Positions 49,295 through 58,766 of a stretch of DNA of 64,000 nt are shown piece by piece; position 1 is the stretch's first letter, and the number at the start of each line of letters is the position of its first letter. The notes under the pieces were generated by a model, which saw only the letters and a program-made list of their open reading frames with translations, had not been told where the DNA came from and searched no databases. Source of the DNA: Empedobacter brevis NBRC 14943 = ATCC 43319. GTDB taxonomy: Bacteria; Bacteroidota; Bacteroidia; Flavobacteriales; Weeksellaceae. The stretch is taken from the NCBI RefSeq assembly GCF_000382425.1, contig NZ_KB908294.1, forward strand, positions 186,001 through 250,000, written 5' to 3'. The translations under genes and the position numbers were made by a program.

Positions 49295-49730
49295 ATACCT
49301 ACGATATGGAATTGCCTTCGTCTTAGTGATTGGATTAATTCTAGTCAGAAAATACGAAGATGTATTATTTTATGACCCTTTCACTCAATATTTTCATTTC
49401 GTTGGACACGTTCAATTTCCTGAATTAGATTTACCCCAATTAAATGCGAGTATTATGGTTCGTTATCTCATTAATACATTATTAACTGTCTTAATTGTTT
49501 GGTTCATCTTCTGGAAAAAAAGTTATGTCAAATTCTCTATTATCATTTTGATTATAGGATTAATCGTTCTTTTACCTATTTACAATTATCTTATTTCAAC
49601 ACATTTTTCATCAGGCGAAATGGTTTTCTTTTACGTTCGAAGATTTCTTATTCAGCCAATGTTTTTATTGATCCTGATCCCTTGTTTTTATTACCAGGAA
49701 ATACAACATAAAAAAACAGTCGCAAATTAA
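49284..49730 (+). CDS. Exosortase F system-associated membrane protein
   Basis: 148 residues from the ATG at 49284 (MPNKYLRYG). A longer in-frame start lies inside xrtF and is rejected. About four membrane segments (8-24, 65-85, 93-113 and 125-143) surround a conserved YEDVLFYDPFTQYF near residue 25. This matches the small protein found next to xrtF in flavobacteria; its role is unknown. It overlaps xrtF by 11 bases. Its last nine codons and stop lie inside the downstream inverted repeat that acts as terminator. Confidence 0.82.
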   Translation: MPNKYLRYGIAFVLVIGLILVRKYEDVLFYDPFTQYFHFVGHVQFPELDLPQLNASIMVRYLINTLLTVLIVWFIFWKKSYVKFSIIILIIGLIVLLPIYNYLISTHFSSGEMVFFYVRRFLIQPMFLLILIPCFYYQEIQHKKTVAN

Positions 49731-49756
49731 TTTGCGGCTGTTTTTTTATGTTGTAT
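49701..49756. terminator. 56-base near-perfect inverted repeat, bidirectional terminator
   Basis: The left arm (ATACAACAT, A7, CAG, then CGCAAATT) pairs with the right arm (AATTTGCG, then CTG, T7, ATGTTGTAT). The only mismatch in the arms is T/G at 49720/49737, which can wobble-pair in the + RNA. It overlaps the coding end of the gene at 49284 and serves the convergent gene at 49771. Confidence 0.85.
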
Positions 49757-49770
49757 ATAGGTTACAAAAT

Positions 49771-50085
49771 TTATAACCCGGATTCTTCTTTTTCTTGTTG
49801 AAGATCTAACTTTTCCTGCTCTTTTGCTGCCGCTTCTTGGGCTCTTTGCTCAGCTACTTTACGTTTTTCTTCTTCAGCTATTTTTGCATTCGCCTTATTC
49901 ACGGATTTGTATTTATACAACCATCCTAAGAAACCTCCAAAAATAAATCCAATCCCGGCACCTCCGGTAATTCCGACTAGAAATTCTTTGTCTGAAAACA
50001 ATCTCGAAACATCAAGATTTGTAAAATAATACATGGTTATGCTAATCGCAATCAATAAAGCTCCAATAAGTGTAGAATAGGTCAT
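49771..50085 (-). CDS. Small membrane protein with charged coiled-coil tail
   Basis: 104 residues, no named family. Two membrane segments (about 4-22 and 36-58, the second with GGAGIGFIFGGFLGW) precede a highly charged helical tail (about 65-104, with AKIAEEEKRKVAEQRAQEAA) that should form a coiled coil in the cytoplasm. It starts 13 bases after the rlmB stop on the same strand, so it is probably co-transcribed with rlmB. Confidence 0.7.
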   Translation of the reverse strand: MTYSTLIGALLIAISITMYYFTNLDVSRLFSDKEFLVGITGGAGIGFIFGGFLGWLYKYKSVNKANAKIAEEEKRKVAEQRAQEAAAKEQEKLDLQQEKEESGL

Positions 50086-50098
50086 CGTTTATATATTT

Positions 50099-50848
50099 TT
50101 AAAATAAATCTTGTAACATTCTTTGGCGAACAGCTTCGTACAAAATTGCACCACAAGCCACCGAAACATTCAACGATGCTGTTTGTCCAGCCATAGGCAA
50201 TTTAACAATTTTATCTGAGATTTTCAAAATAGAATCCGAAACTCCATCTTCTTCACTTCCCATCACAACAGCTGCAGGTACAGAAAAATCTGCATCATAA
50301 ATGTATTCTGCTGATTTTTCAGAAGCACTAAAAATTGAGATTCCGGCTGATTGTAAATACTTGATTACATTCACTAAATTTCCTTCTTTACAAACCGGAA
50401 TATTGTATAATGCACCAGTTGAAGTTTTAACAGCATCAGCATTAACAGAAGCAGAACCTTTTGATGGAATAATAATTGCGTCTACACCAACACATTCAGC
50501 TGTACGGGCAATTGCCCCAAAATTACGAACATCAGACACGCGGTCTAAAATTAAAATAAATGGTGTTTTTCCCTGCTCCCAAATTTGTGGTAAAACATTT
50601 TCTATCGAATCAAATTCGATTGGTGAAACAAAAGCATAAACCCCTTGATGGTTTTTTCCTGTAAAACGATTTAGTTTTTCTACAGGCACATAACTTACAG
50701 GAATTTCATATTCAGTAACCAATTTTCTCAATTCTGAAAAAATCTCACCTTGTAAACCTTTTTGAATAAAAATTTTATCGATTGTTTTTCCTGCTTCAAT
50801 CGCTTCTATTACTGGTCTTAAACCAAAAATTCCTGCTTCGTTTTTCAT
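50099..50848 (-). CDS. rlmB: 23S rRNA (guanosine(2251)-2'-O)-methyltransferase RlmB
   Basis: 249 residues of the SPOUT TrmH/RlmB family. The N-terminal substrate-binding domain (GLRPVIEAIEAGKTIDKIFIQ) is followed by a knotted methyltransferase domain with the motifs NFGAIARTAECVGVDAIIIP (motif 1), VVMGSEEDGVS (motif 2) and MAGQTASLNVSVACGAILYE (motif 3). It methylates the ribose of G2251 in 23S rRNA. A -7 box lies so close to its start that the mRNA may be leaderless. Confidence 0.92.
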   Translation of the reverse strand: MKNEAGIFGLRPVIEAIEAGKTIDKIFIQKGLQGEIFSELRKLVTEYEIPVSYVPVEKLNRFTGKNHQGVYAFVSPIEFDSIENVLPQIWEQGKTPFILILDRVSDVRNFGAIARTAECVGVDAIIIPSKGSASVNADAVKTSTGALYNIPVCKEGNLVNVIKYLQSAGISIFSASEKSAEYIYDADFSVPAAVVMGSEEDGVSDSILKISDKIVKLPMAGQTASLNVSVACGAILYEAVRQRMLQDLF

Positions 50849-50853
50849 AACTG

Positions 50854-50861
50854 CAAAGATA
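50854..50861 (-). promoter_or_regulatory. Candidate -7 box TATCTTTG for rlmB
   Basis: Minus-strand TATCTTTGCA ends 5 bases before the rlmB ATG, so transcription would begin at or within a few bases of the start codon. Confidence 0.45.
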
Positions 50862-51051
50862 ATGCTTTTCTATGATTGTGAATAATTTTATTAAATAGAA
50901 TTCGCTGAACCAATTAGCATTCAAAAAAAACAATCAAACCATTTTTAACCAAATCATTTTAACGTAATTTAACATTTTGGAATATAGCAAAGATATTCAA
51001 TCAAATTTAATGAAATGAGTGAAAAAAGTTACCCTCTAAATTCAAACCAAA

Positions 51052-51786
51052 ATGAATAATAACTGTCAGAATTGTAATGAAATCATTACAAATAACTTTT
51101 GCTCAAATTGTGGAGAACCTGCAAAATTAAAGCGGATTAATCAGCAATATGCATGGCAAGAATTATTAAATCTTATTGGCTATGAGAATGGTTTTATTTT
51201 CACTGTAAAAGAATTGATAACCAGGCCTGGAAAAACAGTTCAGGAATACATTCATACAAATCGAAAGAAAATAACAAAACCCATTACATTTCTTATTCTT
51301 TCATCTGTCATTTATACTCTTGTTTCTCAATATTTTTATACTGATATCGTTTCGAATAAGCAGATGGAAGCTTTCTACGGCGATTCTACGTATTACAAAA
51401 TATTAATTTGGGTAAATAATAATTACGGATATGCAAATTTATTGATGCTTTTACCGATTACGCTATGGACCAAAATCCTTTTTCGTAAATACAACTACAA
51501 TTTTTACGAAACATTTGTAATGGTTTGTTTATTCATGGCAGAAGCAATGTTTTTTTTAGCTTTCACTATTGTTTTAAATAAGTTTTTGGGGTTTCCAAGA
51601 ATCATTTACGATAGTCTCACTTCATTTGTCATGTTTTTATATATCAGTTGGATGATCTCAATATTTTATGAAAAAAGCATTAAAAATTATATAAAAGCAT
51701 TTCTTGCGTATACATTCGGTTTTTTAACATCTCAAGTCATGACTCTTCTCTTCGCGATTCTTTATGACTCATTGATTAAAAAATAA
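51052..51786 (+). CDS. DUF3667 zinc-ribbon membrane protein
   Basis: 244 residues. The N-terminal zinc ribbon (CQNCNEIITNNFCSNCGEP, four Cys) is followed by the DUF3667 stretch ELITRPGKTVQEYIHTNRKK (about 62-81), then about five membrane segments. The family has no known function. It is convergent with the small membrane protein gene at 51791, with only four bases between them. Confidence 0.82.
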   Translation: MNNNCQNCNEIITNNFCSNCGEPAKLKRINQQYAWQELLNLIGYENGFIFTVKELITRPGKTVQEYIHTNRKKITKPITFLILSSVIYTLVSQYFYTDIVSNKQMEAFYGDSTYYKILIWVNNNYGYANLLMLLPITLWTKILFRKYNYNFYETFVMVCLFMAEAMFFLAFTIVLNKFLGFPRIIYDSLTSFVMFLYISWMISIFYEKSIKNYIKAFLAYTFGFLTSQVMTLLFAILYDSLIKK

Positions 51787-51790
51787 TCAT

Positions 51791-52054
51791 TTACTTACCT
51801 ATCTTTCTTCTCAATTGTTGCAAATAATTTGGAAGACTCATATACAACATACCTCCTATAATAATAAGTGATATCATAGAAATCAAGTTTAGTTTGATAT
51901 GAATAATTTTTGAAACAAAAACAACCACCAAAACGATATTAAACAAAGTTTGGAAATAAAAATGTTGTGCAATTTTTCGGCCAAAATCTGATTTACTATA
52001 CGAAGCAAAAAACATAAAAAGCACTAAAATTGTAAGAATTAAACTGATTTTCAT
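51791..52054 (-). CDS. Small hypothetical membrane protein
   Basis: 87 residues with three hydrophobic segments (about 3-19, 35-50 and 55-72) and a basic tail (QQLRRKIGK). I recognise no family. It lies between DUF3667 (convergent) and thyA (divergent, 43 bases). Its codon use and composition resemble its neighbours. Confidence 0.62.
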   Translation of the reverse strand: MKISLILTILVLFMFFASYSKSDFGRKIAQHFYFQTLFNIVLVVVFVSKIIHIKLNLISMISLIIIGGMLYMSLPNYLQQLRRKIGK

Positions 52055-52068
52055 TCTAAAAAATTCAC

Positions 52069-52076
52069 TAAATTTG
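52069..52076 (+). promoter_or_regulatory. Candidate -7 box TAAATTTG for thyA
   Basis: Matches TAnnTTTG, 21 bases before the thyA ATG in the 43-base divergent gap. Confidence 0.38.
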
Positions 52077-52097
52077 AAGGGTTAAATATACTGAGAA

Positions 52098-52892
52098 ATG
52101 CAACAATATCACGATTTATGTAGAAAGGTTTTGGCAGAAGGGTCATTTAAAGAAGATAGAACAGGAACAGGAACAAAAAGTATCTTTGGTTACCAAATGC
52201 GTTTCGATTTGTCGGAAGGATTTCCTTTGGTTACAACTAAAAAATTACATTTAAAGTCAATCATCTACGAATTGTTGTGGTTTTTGAAAGGTGATACCAA
52301 TATCAAATATTTAACCGATAACGGTGTAAGAATTTGGAACGAATGGGCCGATGAAAACGGTGACTTAGGTCCTGTTTATGGACACCAATGGCGTTCTTGG
52401 GGAAAACAAAACGGTGAAGTTGTGGATCAAATAAAAGTTGCAATTGACCAAATAAAAAATAACCCGGACTCGCGCCGAATCATTGTTTCTGCCTGGAATG
52501 TTGGTGAATTGGATCAAATGGCTTTAGCTCCTTGCCATGCCTTTTTTCAGTTTTATGTAAATGACGGAAAATTATCCTTGCAACTGTATCAGCGTAGCGC
52601 AGATATTTTTCTTGGTGTCCCATTCAATATTGCATCCTATGCATTACTACAAATGATGGTTGCACAGGTTTGTAATTTAAATGTTGGTGATTTTGTCCAC
52701 ACTTTTGGAGATGCACACATTTACAAGAATCATTTTGAGCAAGTTGAATTACAATTAACGCGCAAACCTTATCCGTTGCCTGTAATGAAAATCAATCCAA
52801 ATGTAAAAGACATCTTTGATTTTACGTACGAAGATTTTGAATTAGAAAATTATCAGGCGCATCCGCATATCAAAGGAATTGTTGCTGTATAA
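52098..52892 (+). CDS. thyA: Thymidylate synthase
   Basis: 264 residues, the E. coli length. It methylates dUMP to dTMP with methylene-tetrahydrofolate. Motifs are [18 protein letters not shown] near the start, the catalytic Cys in [32 protein letters not shown] and the C-terminal [10 protein letters not shown]. The companion folA lies about 6 kb downstream instead of adjacent. Confidence 0.97.
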   Translation: MQQYHDLCRKVLAEGSFKEDRTGTGTKSIFGYQMRFDLSEGFPLVTTKKLHLKSIIYELLWFLKGDTNIKYLTDNGVRIWNEWADENGDLGPVYGHQWRSWGKQNGEVVDQIKVAIDQIKNNPDSRRIIVSAWNVGELDQMALAPCHAFFQFYVNDGKLSLQLYQRSADIFLGVPFNIASYALLQMMVAQVCNLNVGDFVHTFGDAHIYKNHFEQVELQLTRKPYPLPVMKINPNVKDIFDFTYEDFELENYQAHPHIKGIVAV

Positions 52893-52993
52893 TAGAAATA
52901 GTTTTACTTTTTTAATGTTATTTTTTTTGATATTCGTAATAACTTCTTTAGCTTTATTAGGTTAAACAATTAATAAGAAATTAACATCGAATT

Positions 52994-55597
52994 ATGAGAA
53001 AAAATTTTACGCTTGTAGCTATGCTTTTAGCTATGTCTATTACCTATGCACAAGAAAATGGTAATTCATTAAAAAATATTGACATTTCATTACCAAATAC
53101 AAAAAAAGTATATGTTGATTTAAAGAATGTTGAACATCAAATTTCTTCATCTGCATTAAATAAAAATTCAAAATTAGAAGTTTCAATCCCAAATAATAAA
53201 GGAAAAAATGAACGGTTCATTTTAGTGGAGCGAGATCTTTTAAATGATAAAATGAAAGAAGAATTTCCTAATATTAAATCTTATTATGGTTATTCGACAT
53301 CAGATCCCTTAAAAAAAATAAGTTTAGGATATTCTACAAGTCAAGGAGTAAATGCTATTGTTTATTCTCCTTCCGAAAAATATATCATCGAAAAAACAGA
53401 TGATAAATATGAATTAGTTGACAGTGACAACCTTCCTAGCTTAAAAAATTTTAGCTGCGGAAGTATAGAACAAGATGGCTCTGTTCCTAATTCTTTAACA
53501 AAAAAGATGAACAATCCTGCTACGTACAGAAAATATAAATTAGCTGTAGCAACTGATTACAAATACAATAAATATTTTTCTGGTAATGCAGAACCTACTT
53601 TAGAAGTTTCTGTAGCTGCTGTTGCAAAATCATTGACTTACATATTACCTATTTATGAAAATGATTTATCTATTTCATTTCAATTGGCAGATAATCTTGA
53701 TAAAGTAACTTTTCTGACTGAGGCTAGCAGTCCTTTTACAACGACGAATTTAAATAGTGAGACACAAAAACAATTGGATACTAATCTTGGTTCTGAGAAT
53801 TATGATATTGGAATTTTGTTTACCAATCTTTTAGGAGGTGGTAATGCAGGAGCTATTGGTAGTGTTTGTAATAACAGTAAAAAAGGATCTGCATACATTG
53901 GTCCTGTTGAGACAAATCCTGAAGGGTTTAATTTCGCTGTTGCAGGAGCTCATGAAATGGGACATCAATTTGGAGCCAACCACGTACATGCCAGAAATGA
54001 AGGCTATATGGCAAACAGAGAAATTGGAAGTGGTGTAACTGTAATGGGATACCCTGGCGTAACCGGTACACACGATGTTCAAAAGACGTTTGTTTCACAG
54101 TTTAATCATTTTAACCTGGAACAAATCAATAATTATTTAGCCAATCAAACATGTGGAACTGTAACTCCAAGTACGAATACTCCTCCTATTGCAGATGCAG
54201 GAAAAGATTATATTATCCCAAAAGGAACAGCGTTTCGATTGGTAGGAACAGCAAATGATGCTGACAATGATAACCTTACATACTCTTGGGAGCAATCTGA
54301 TCCTTTAACGACTTTTACCGGAGCTAATTTTAAAAATCCGAGCAGTAAAAATAAAGATGGTGCAAACTTTAGAGTTTATGAACACACCACTAACCCCGAA
54401 AGATATTTTCCTCCATTAGAAAATGTTTTAAATAATCAATTATATTCAACATGGAACACTGTTTCGGATATTGCTAAAAACATGAATTTTGTTTTTCAAG
54501 TTAGAGACAATAAACAAGGAGGAGGACAAATCGAATCGGACAAAGCTATTATCTCAATTACAGAGGACGGTCCTTTTAAAATCAACAATATTGATTTAAA
54601 CCAATCCTTTAAATCAGGAGAAACTTTTGATTTAAAATGGGATATAGCTGGTACAAATACAGGTACAATCAATACTCAAAATGTAAGAATAAAATTAACA
54701 GTTGATGAAGGAAAAACATTCACAACATTAATTGAATCTGCTCCAAACAATGGCCAAGCTTCTGTTAGTTTACCAAATGGAGTTACAGCAGAAAAGGCAA
54801 ATATCATCATAGAAGCAATTGACAATATTTATTATGCTGCAAGTCCATTTGTAGCAATCGGATATGAGATTAGTCTTGCATGTAATCAATATTTCGCTTC
54901 TACTCCTATCACAATGAATGACGCTGTTGGATCTGCTGCAGGTTTAACAAACGTTACTGTTCCTGTATCTGGAGAAACTAAAAATATAGAAGACATCTCT
55001 TTAATTACAGATATTACACATGCCAACTCTAACGAATTGGTTATCTTATTTGCAAAGCCCGGTGTTGATCAAGTGTATCAATATGCATGGTATAAAACCT
55101 GTACTACACCCGATTTATCTTATAAATTCAATCAATTCGGAGGTTCTAGTTTTGACAATTGCGGTGTAAAAGATGCTGTCATAACTGGTACATTTGATCT
55201 TCAACGTTATAAAAATCAAACAGCCAATGGTTCATACTTATTTCGTCTTGCAGATTTAAAAGCAGGAAACGTAGGAACCGTAAATAAAATAGGCGTTGAA
55301 CTTTGCCATCGCGAAGCTTCAAAATTAAGTGTTTCTGATCTTTCAAAACAAAACGAATTATTCGTTTACCCTAATCCAACGAATGGCAATTTTAGCATTC
55401 GTATGAATACGAAAACGAATAAAGTAACTGCAGAAATCATTAATCTTGCCGGACAAATTGTTTCGACTCACACATATAATGTGGCAGGAAACAAAATTGA
55501 CCAAGCAGTAAACGCAACAAATTTACCAAAAGGAGTTTACATTGTAAAAATTAATGATGGTGATACAACACAAACGAAAAAGTTAATTATCAAATAA
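52994..55597 (+). CDS. Secreted reprolysin-like zinc metalloprotease with T9SS sorting domain
   Basis: 867 residues. A signal peptide (cleavage near TYAQ) and propeptide (about 20-175) precede the metzincin-type domain, with zinc ligands H320, H324 and H330 and catalytic E321 (HEMGHQFGANHVH), then a Met-turn (VMGYPG). An Ig/PKD-like region (about 398-535) and a proprotein-convertase-like P domain (about 625-765) follow. The last 75 residues are a type A T9SS signal (VYPNPTNGNFSI, then LPKGVYIVKI and KKLIIK). It should be exported by type IX secretion and act outside the cell. Confidence 0.88.
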   Translation: MRKNFTLVAMLLAMSITYAQENGNSLKNIDISLPNTKKVYVDLKNVEHQISSSALNKNSKLEVSIPNNKGKNERFILVERDLLNDKMKEEFPNIKSYYGYSTSDPLKKISLGYSTSQGVNAIVYSPSEKYIIEKTDDKYELVDSDNLPSLKNFSCGSIEQDGSVPNSLTKKMNNPATYRKYKLAVATDYKYNKYFSGNAEPTLEVSVAAVAKSLTYILPIYENDLSISFQLADNLDKVTFLTEASSPFTTTNLNSETQKQLDTNLGSENYDIGILFTNLLGGGNAGAIGSVCNNSKKGSAYIGPVETNPEGFNFAVAGAHEMGHQFGANHVHARNEGYMANREIGSGVTVMGYPGVTGTHDVQKTFVSQFNHFNLEQINNYLANQTCGTVTPSTNTPPIADAGKDYIIPKGTAFRLVGTANDADNDNLTYSWEQSDPLTTFTGANFKNPSSKNKDGANFRVYEHTTNPERYFPPLENVLNNQLYSTWNTVSDIAKNMNFVFQVRDNKQGGGQIESDKAIISITEDGPFKINNIDLNQSFKSGETFDLKWDIAGTNTGTINTQNVRIKLTVDEGKTFTTLIESAPNNGQASVSLPNGVTAEKANIIIEAIDNIYYAASPFVAIGYEISLACNQYFASTPITMNDAVGSAAGLTNVTVPVSGETKNIEDISLITDITHANSNELVILFAKPGVDQVYQYAWYKTCTTPDLSYKFNQFGGSSFDNCGVKDAVITGTFDLQRYKNQTANGSYLFRLADLKAGNVGTVNKIGVELCHREASKLSVSDLSKQNELFVYPNPTNGNFSIRMNTKTNKVTAEIINLAGQIVSTHTYNVAGNKIDQAVNATNLPKGVYIVKINDGDTTQTKKLIIK

Positions 55598-55619
55598 TTT
55601 CTTTATTTACAACCATTAT

Positions 55620-55643
55620 AAAACCCATTGTTTAATGGGTTTT
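55620..55643 (+). terminator. Hairpin terminator after the metalloprotease gene
   Basis: AAAACCCATT pairs with AATGGGTTTT around GTTT. No long T-run follows. Confidence 0.65.
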
Positions 55644-55663
55644 ATAGTTTAAAAGACAATACA

Positions 55664-56110
55664 ATGATGAAAACTATTTTTCTTATAATTCCATTACTTG
55701 TCATAAGTTGCTCAACAAATATGTCCAATTTGCAACAAGACAGTTTTGATGATGAAAACAATTTAATCATCATGCTGCGAGAAAATTCGCTCGACAATTT
55801 CGATTCTATTTTTACCATAAAAAACGACACAGAGCTAGGAAAAATATTAGGTCCTATAAATGCTACCCGTATGCCGGGGATACCAATAGAAACTATCGAT
55901 TTCAAAAAAGAAATTCTAATTGTTTTTAATCTAAAAGTTCAAGGAAAAAAGAATGACATTAATATTGTTAACATAAAGAATGAAACAATTTTATATGAAA
56001 AAGTTTACACACATAAATTTGATCAAATTCCTGACGATTACAACTTAATTAAATTTTATAAAATTCCGTATTCAGCCTCAACTTTTAAATTTCAGGAAAT
56101 CAACAACTAA
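55664..56110 (+). CDS. Hypothetical lipoprotein
   Basis: 148 residues from the ATG at 55664 (the next codon but one is also ATG). A longer in-frame start at 55628 lies inside the hairpin terminator of the previous gene. The start MMKTIFLIIPLLVISC is a lipoprotein signal with Cys16. The body shows no known family. It is acidic and Asn-rich, and is flanked by terminators on both sides, so it is transcribed alone. Confidence 0.65.
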   Translation: MMKTIFLIIPLLVISCSTNMSNLQQDSFDDENNLIIMLRENSLDNFDSIFTIKNDTELGKILGPINATRMPGIPIETIDFKKEILIVFNLKVQGKKNDINIVNIKNETILYEKVYTHKFDQIPDDYNLIKFYKIPYSASTFKFQEINN

Positions 56111-56135
56111 TTTAAAAAATCATAAAATACACTTA

Positions 56136-56161
56136 AAGTCTTCAAATTGGAGGCTTTTTTT
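56136..56161 (+). terminator. Hairpin terminator
   Basis: AGTCTTCA pairs with TGGAGGCT (with G-U pairs) around AAT, followed by T7. Confidence 0.72.
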
Positions 56162-56207
56162 GTAACTTTTCAAGAAATTTATCAACCAATAGAAATAAAA
56201 TTTTACA

Positions 56208-58742
56208 ATGAAGAAACGAATTCTTTGGCTTTCATCAGCCTTTCTTATATCTGGTCTTACTTATGCACAAGTAATGACTCCTCCTCCAAGCTATGCTGAA
56301 AATCAAACAAATAAATTAGATATTTATCGTGCCGAAGCAGAACGTATTAACAATCTTGTTCACACAAAATTAGATCTGAAATTTGATTATGCCAAAGAAC
56401 ATGTTTTAGGTGAAGCTTGGGTCACATTAAAACCCCATTTCTATTCTACTTCTAAAGTTACATTAGATGCAAAAGCAATGCTAATCCATGAAGTTGCTTT
56501 ATTAAACGGAACAGCAAAAAAGAAATTAAACTATAAATATGATGATTTACAATTGGTCATCGATTTGGATAAAGAATACAAAAAAGATCAGGAATACACA
56601 CTTTACATCAAGTATACAGCACGTCCAAACGAAGTTAAACAAGAAGGAAGTGCGGCGATAAATGACGCAAAAGGTGTTTATTTTATTAATGCAAAAGGAG
56701 AACGCCCTAACTATCCAACACAAATCTGGACACAGGGAGAAACGGAATCTTCTTCTTGCTGGTTCCCAACAATTGATAAAACCAATCAAAAGACTTCACA
56801 GGAAATCACCTTAACATATCCCGATAAATATGTTTCTTTATCAAATGGGACAATGAAATCGTCAAAGAAAAATTCGGACGGAACAAAAACGGATTACTGG
56901 AAATTTGATAAAAAACATGCTCCGTATTTATTTTTCTTTGGAATTGGAGATTATGCTGTTATCAATGACAAATGGAAAAACATCAATGTCGATTATTATG
57001 TAGAGCCTGCATACAAAGATGTTGCAAAACAAATTTTCGGAAATACGCCGGAAATGATTCAGTTTTTCTCAGATAAACTCAACTACCCTTATCCTTGGGA
57101 TAAATATGCACAGATGACTGCTCGCGAGTATGTTTCCGGAGCCATGGAAAATACAACAGCTTCATTATTTCATGATGGTGTTCAACAAAAAGCAGGGCAA
57201 TTGGTTGATGAAAATACAGCCGAATATGTAATTGCCCACGAATTATTCCACCATTGGTTTGGTGATTTAGTGACTGCCGAAAGTTGGGGAAACTTAACCG
57301 TAAATGAATCTTTTGCGAATTATTCGGAATATTTATGGTTTGAACATAAATACGGAAAAGAAAAAGCAGACGAACACCGCTACAACGAAATGTTTGGTTA
57401 CAAACAAGGAGACGGTCCAACAAAGAATTTGGTTCGAGTTCACTATAATTCTCGCGAAGATATGTTTGATGGTGTATCATACAACAAAGGAGGTTTAATC
57501 TTGCATATGTTGAGAAATTTCTTGGGTGATGACGCCTTCTTTAAAGGATTGAATAAATATTTAAAAGATAATGAATACGGAAAAGCGGAAGCAACTCAGT
57601 TACGTTTAGCATTAGAAGAGGTTTCAGGACGCGATTTAAATTGGTTCTTTAATCAATGGTATTACGAAAATGGTCATCCAAAATTAACTGTTGTCTCAGA
57701 TTATTTGCCATCAAATAAGAAAGTAAAAGTTGTTGTTCGTCAAGATGCGTCTAAATTATTCGAATTCCCTTTCGCTATTGATATTGTTGAAAATGGGAAA
57801 ACGACTCGTCAGCAAGTTTGGGTTCCAAAACAAGCTGAAACGACATTTGAGTTCACTTCAAATCAAAAACCGGAAGTTATCATTCCAAATGCTGACCAAG
57901 TTCTATTGGCGGATATTGACGACAAAAAACCTGTCGAAGATTTTATCGCTCAATACAAAGCCGGAAAAGGAAATTACGCAACACGCTTGTTAGCCATTGA
58001 AGCAATGGCAAATGCACAAGCAACAAATCCTAAAGCTGCCGATGCTTTGGTAAACGCCTTAAATGATTCATTTGATGGATTAAGAATCTACGCGATCAAT
58101 AAATTAGATACAGCATCAAAAACGATTATTGATAAAGCTTCATCAAAACTAAAACAATTGGCATCCAATGATCCAAAAACATTGGTGCAAGCAGCTGCAT
58201 TAAACGCACTGAATGACACATCTATTTATGACGCATCCATTTTTGAAAAAGCATCAAAAAGTCCTTCTTTCAGTGTTCAAGGTGCCGCATTGACTGGTAT
58301 TTTAAAAAATAACCCATCTAAAATTAATGAATTAACAGCTCATGTTGATGATGAAGTCATCAAAGGTTCTTCAGATTTAGCGATAGCTTTACTTCCTACT
58401 TGGATAAAGAATAATCAATTCGATAAAGCAAACTTAATTTCAGAGTCTGCAGCAATGTATGAATTTGTAAAATTTCAAGATCCTGAAAAAGGTAAAGTTG
58501 CCGAACAGGCTTTTAACTGGATTATGAACAACGATACAGCAGATGCAACAGCTGAAATTGCAAAAACTTATTCGCGTTATTATCCTTATTTAAAAGAGCA
58601 GAACCCACAAGCTGGACAAGCCATTAAAATGATGGCTGAAAAAGCGCTGCAGATCAAAACCAATGCTGCAAAAACAATCAAATCTGCATCAATTGCGAAA
58701 CAGGTTGAGCAATTACAAGATGCAATAAATAAAATGAAATAA
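56208..58742 (+). CDS. M1 family aminopeptidase
   Basis: 844 residues with a signal peptide (cleavage near TYAQ), so it is periplasmic or outer-membrane associated. The M1 zinc site is complete: H344, E345, H348 (HELFHHW) and E367 (NESFANY), and the exopeptidase motif is GAMEN (about residues 309-313). A long helical HEAT-like C-terminal region (about 590-840) completes the fold. It removes N-terminal residues from peptides. Its stop is followed closely by a promoter box and hairpin leading to folA. Confidence 0.92.
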   Translation: MKKRILWLSSAFLISGLTYAQVMTPPPSYAENQTNKLDIYRAEAERINNLVHTKLDLKFDYAKEHVLGEAWVTLKPHFYSTSKVTLDAKAMLIHEVALLNGTAKKKLNYKYDDLQLVIDLDKEYKKDQEYTLYIKYTARPNEVKQEGSAAINDAKGVYFINAKGERPNYPTQIWTQGETESSSCWFPTIDKTNQKTSQEITLTYPDKYVSLSNGTMKSSKKNSDGTKTDYWKFDKKHAPYLFFFGIGDYAVINDKWKNINVDYYVEPAYKDVAKQIFGNTPEMIQFFSDKLNYPYPWDKYAQMTAREYVSGAMENTTASLFHDGVQQKAGQLVDENTAEYVIAHELFHHWFGDLVTAESWGNLTVNESFANYSEYLWFEHKYGKEKADEHRYNEMFGYKQGDGPTKNLVRVHYNSREDMFDGVSYNKGGLILHMLRNFLGDDAFFKGLNKYLKDNEYGKAEATQLRLALEEVSGRDLNWFFNQWYYENGHPKLTVVSDYLPSNKKVKVVVRQDASKLFEFPFAIDIVENGKTTRQQVWVPKQAETTFEFTSNQKPEVIIPNADQVLLADIDDKKPVEDFIAQYKAGKGNYATRLLAIEAMANAQATNPKAADALVNALNDSFDGLRIYAINKLDTASKTIIDKASSKLKQLASNDPKTLVQAAALNALNDTSIYDASIFEKASKSPSFSVQGAALTGILKNNPSKINELTAHVDDEVIKGSSDLAIALLPTWIKNNQFDKANLISESAAMYEFVKFQDPEKGKVAEQAFNWIMNNDTADATAEIAKTYSRYYPYLKEQNPQAGQAIKMMAEKALQIKTNAAKTIKSASIAKQVEQLQDAINKMK

Positions 58743-58756
58743 TTCGCTAAAATTAT

Positions 58757-58764
58757 TATATTTG
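58757..58764 (+). promoter_or_regulatory. Candidate -7 box TATATTTG for folA
   Basis: Matches TAnnTTTG. The expected transcription start (about 58769-58772) falls at the first bases of the hairpin at 58767. Confidence 0.38.
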
Positions 58765-58766
58765 TT

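Noticed and set aside
51015-51059. 14-codon upstream frame overlapping the DUF3667 start
   Set aside because: Too short and too ordinary in composition; possible translational coupling cannot be supported from one sequence.
55628-55663. Earlier start for the lipoprotein gene
   Set aside because: It lies in the hairpin terminator of the previous gene and would place 12 residues before the lipoprotein signal.
57079-57480. 133-codon open frame opposite the M1 peptidase
   Set aside because: Antisense shadow of a conserved catalytic region, with no start context.
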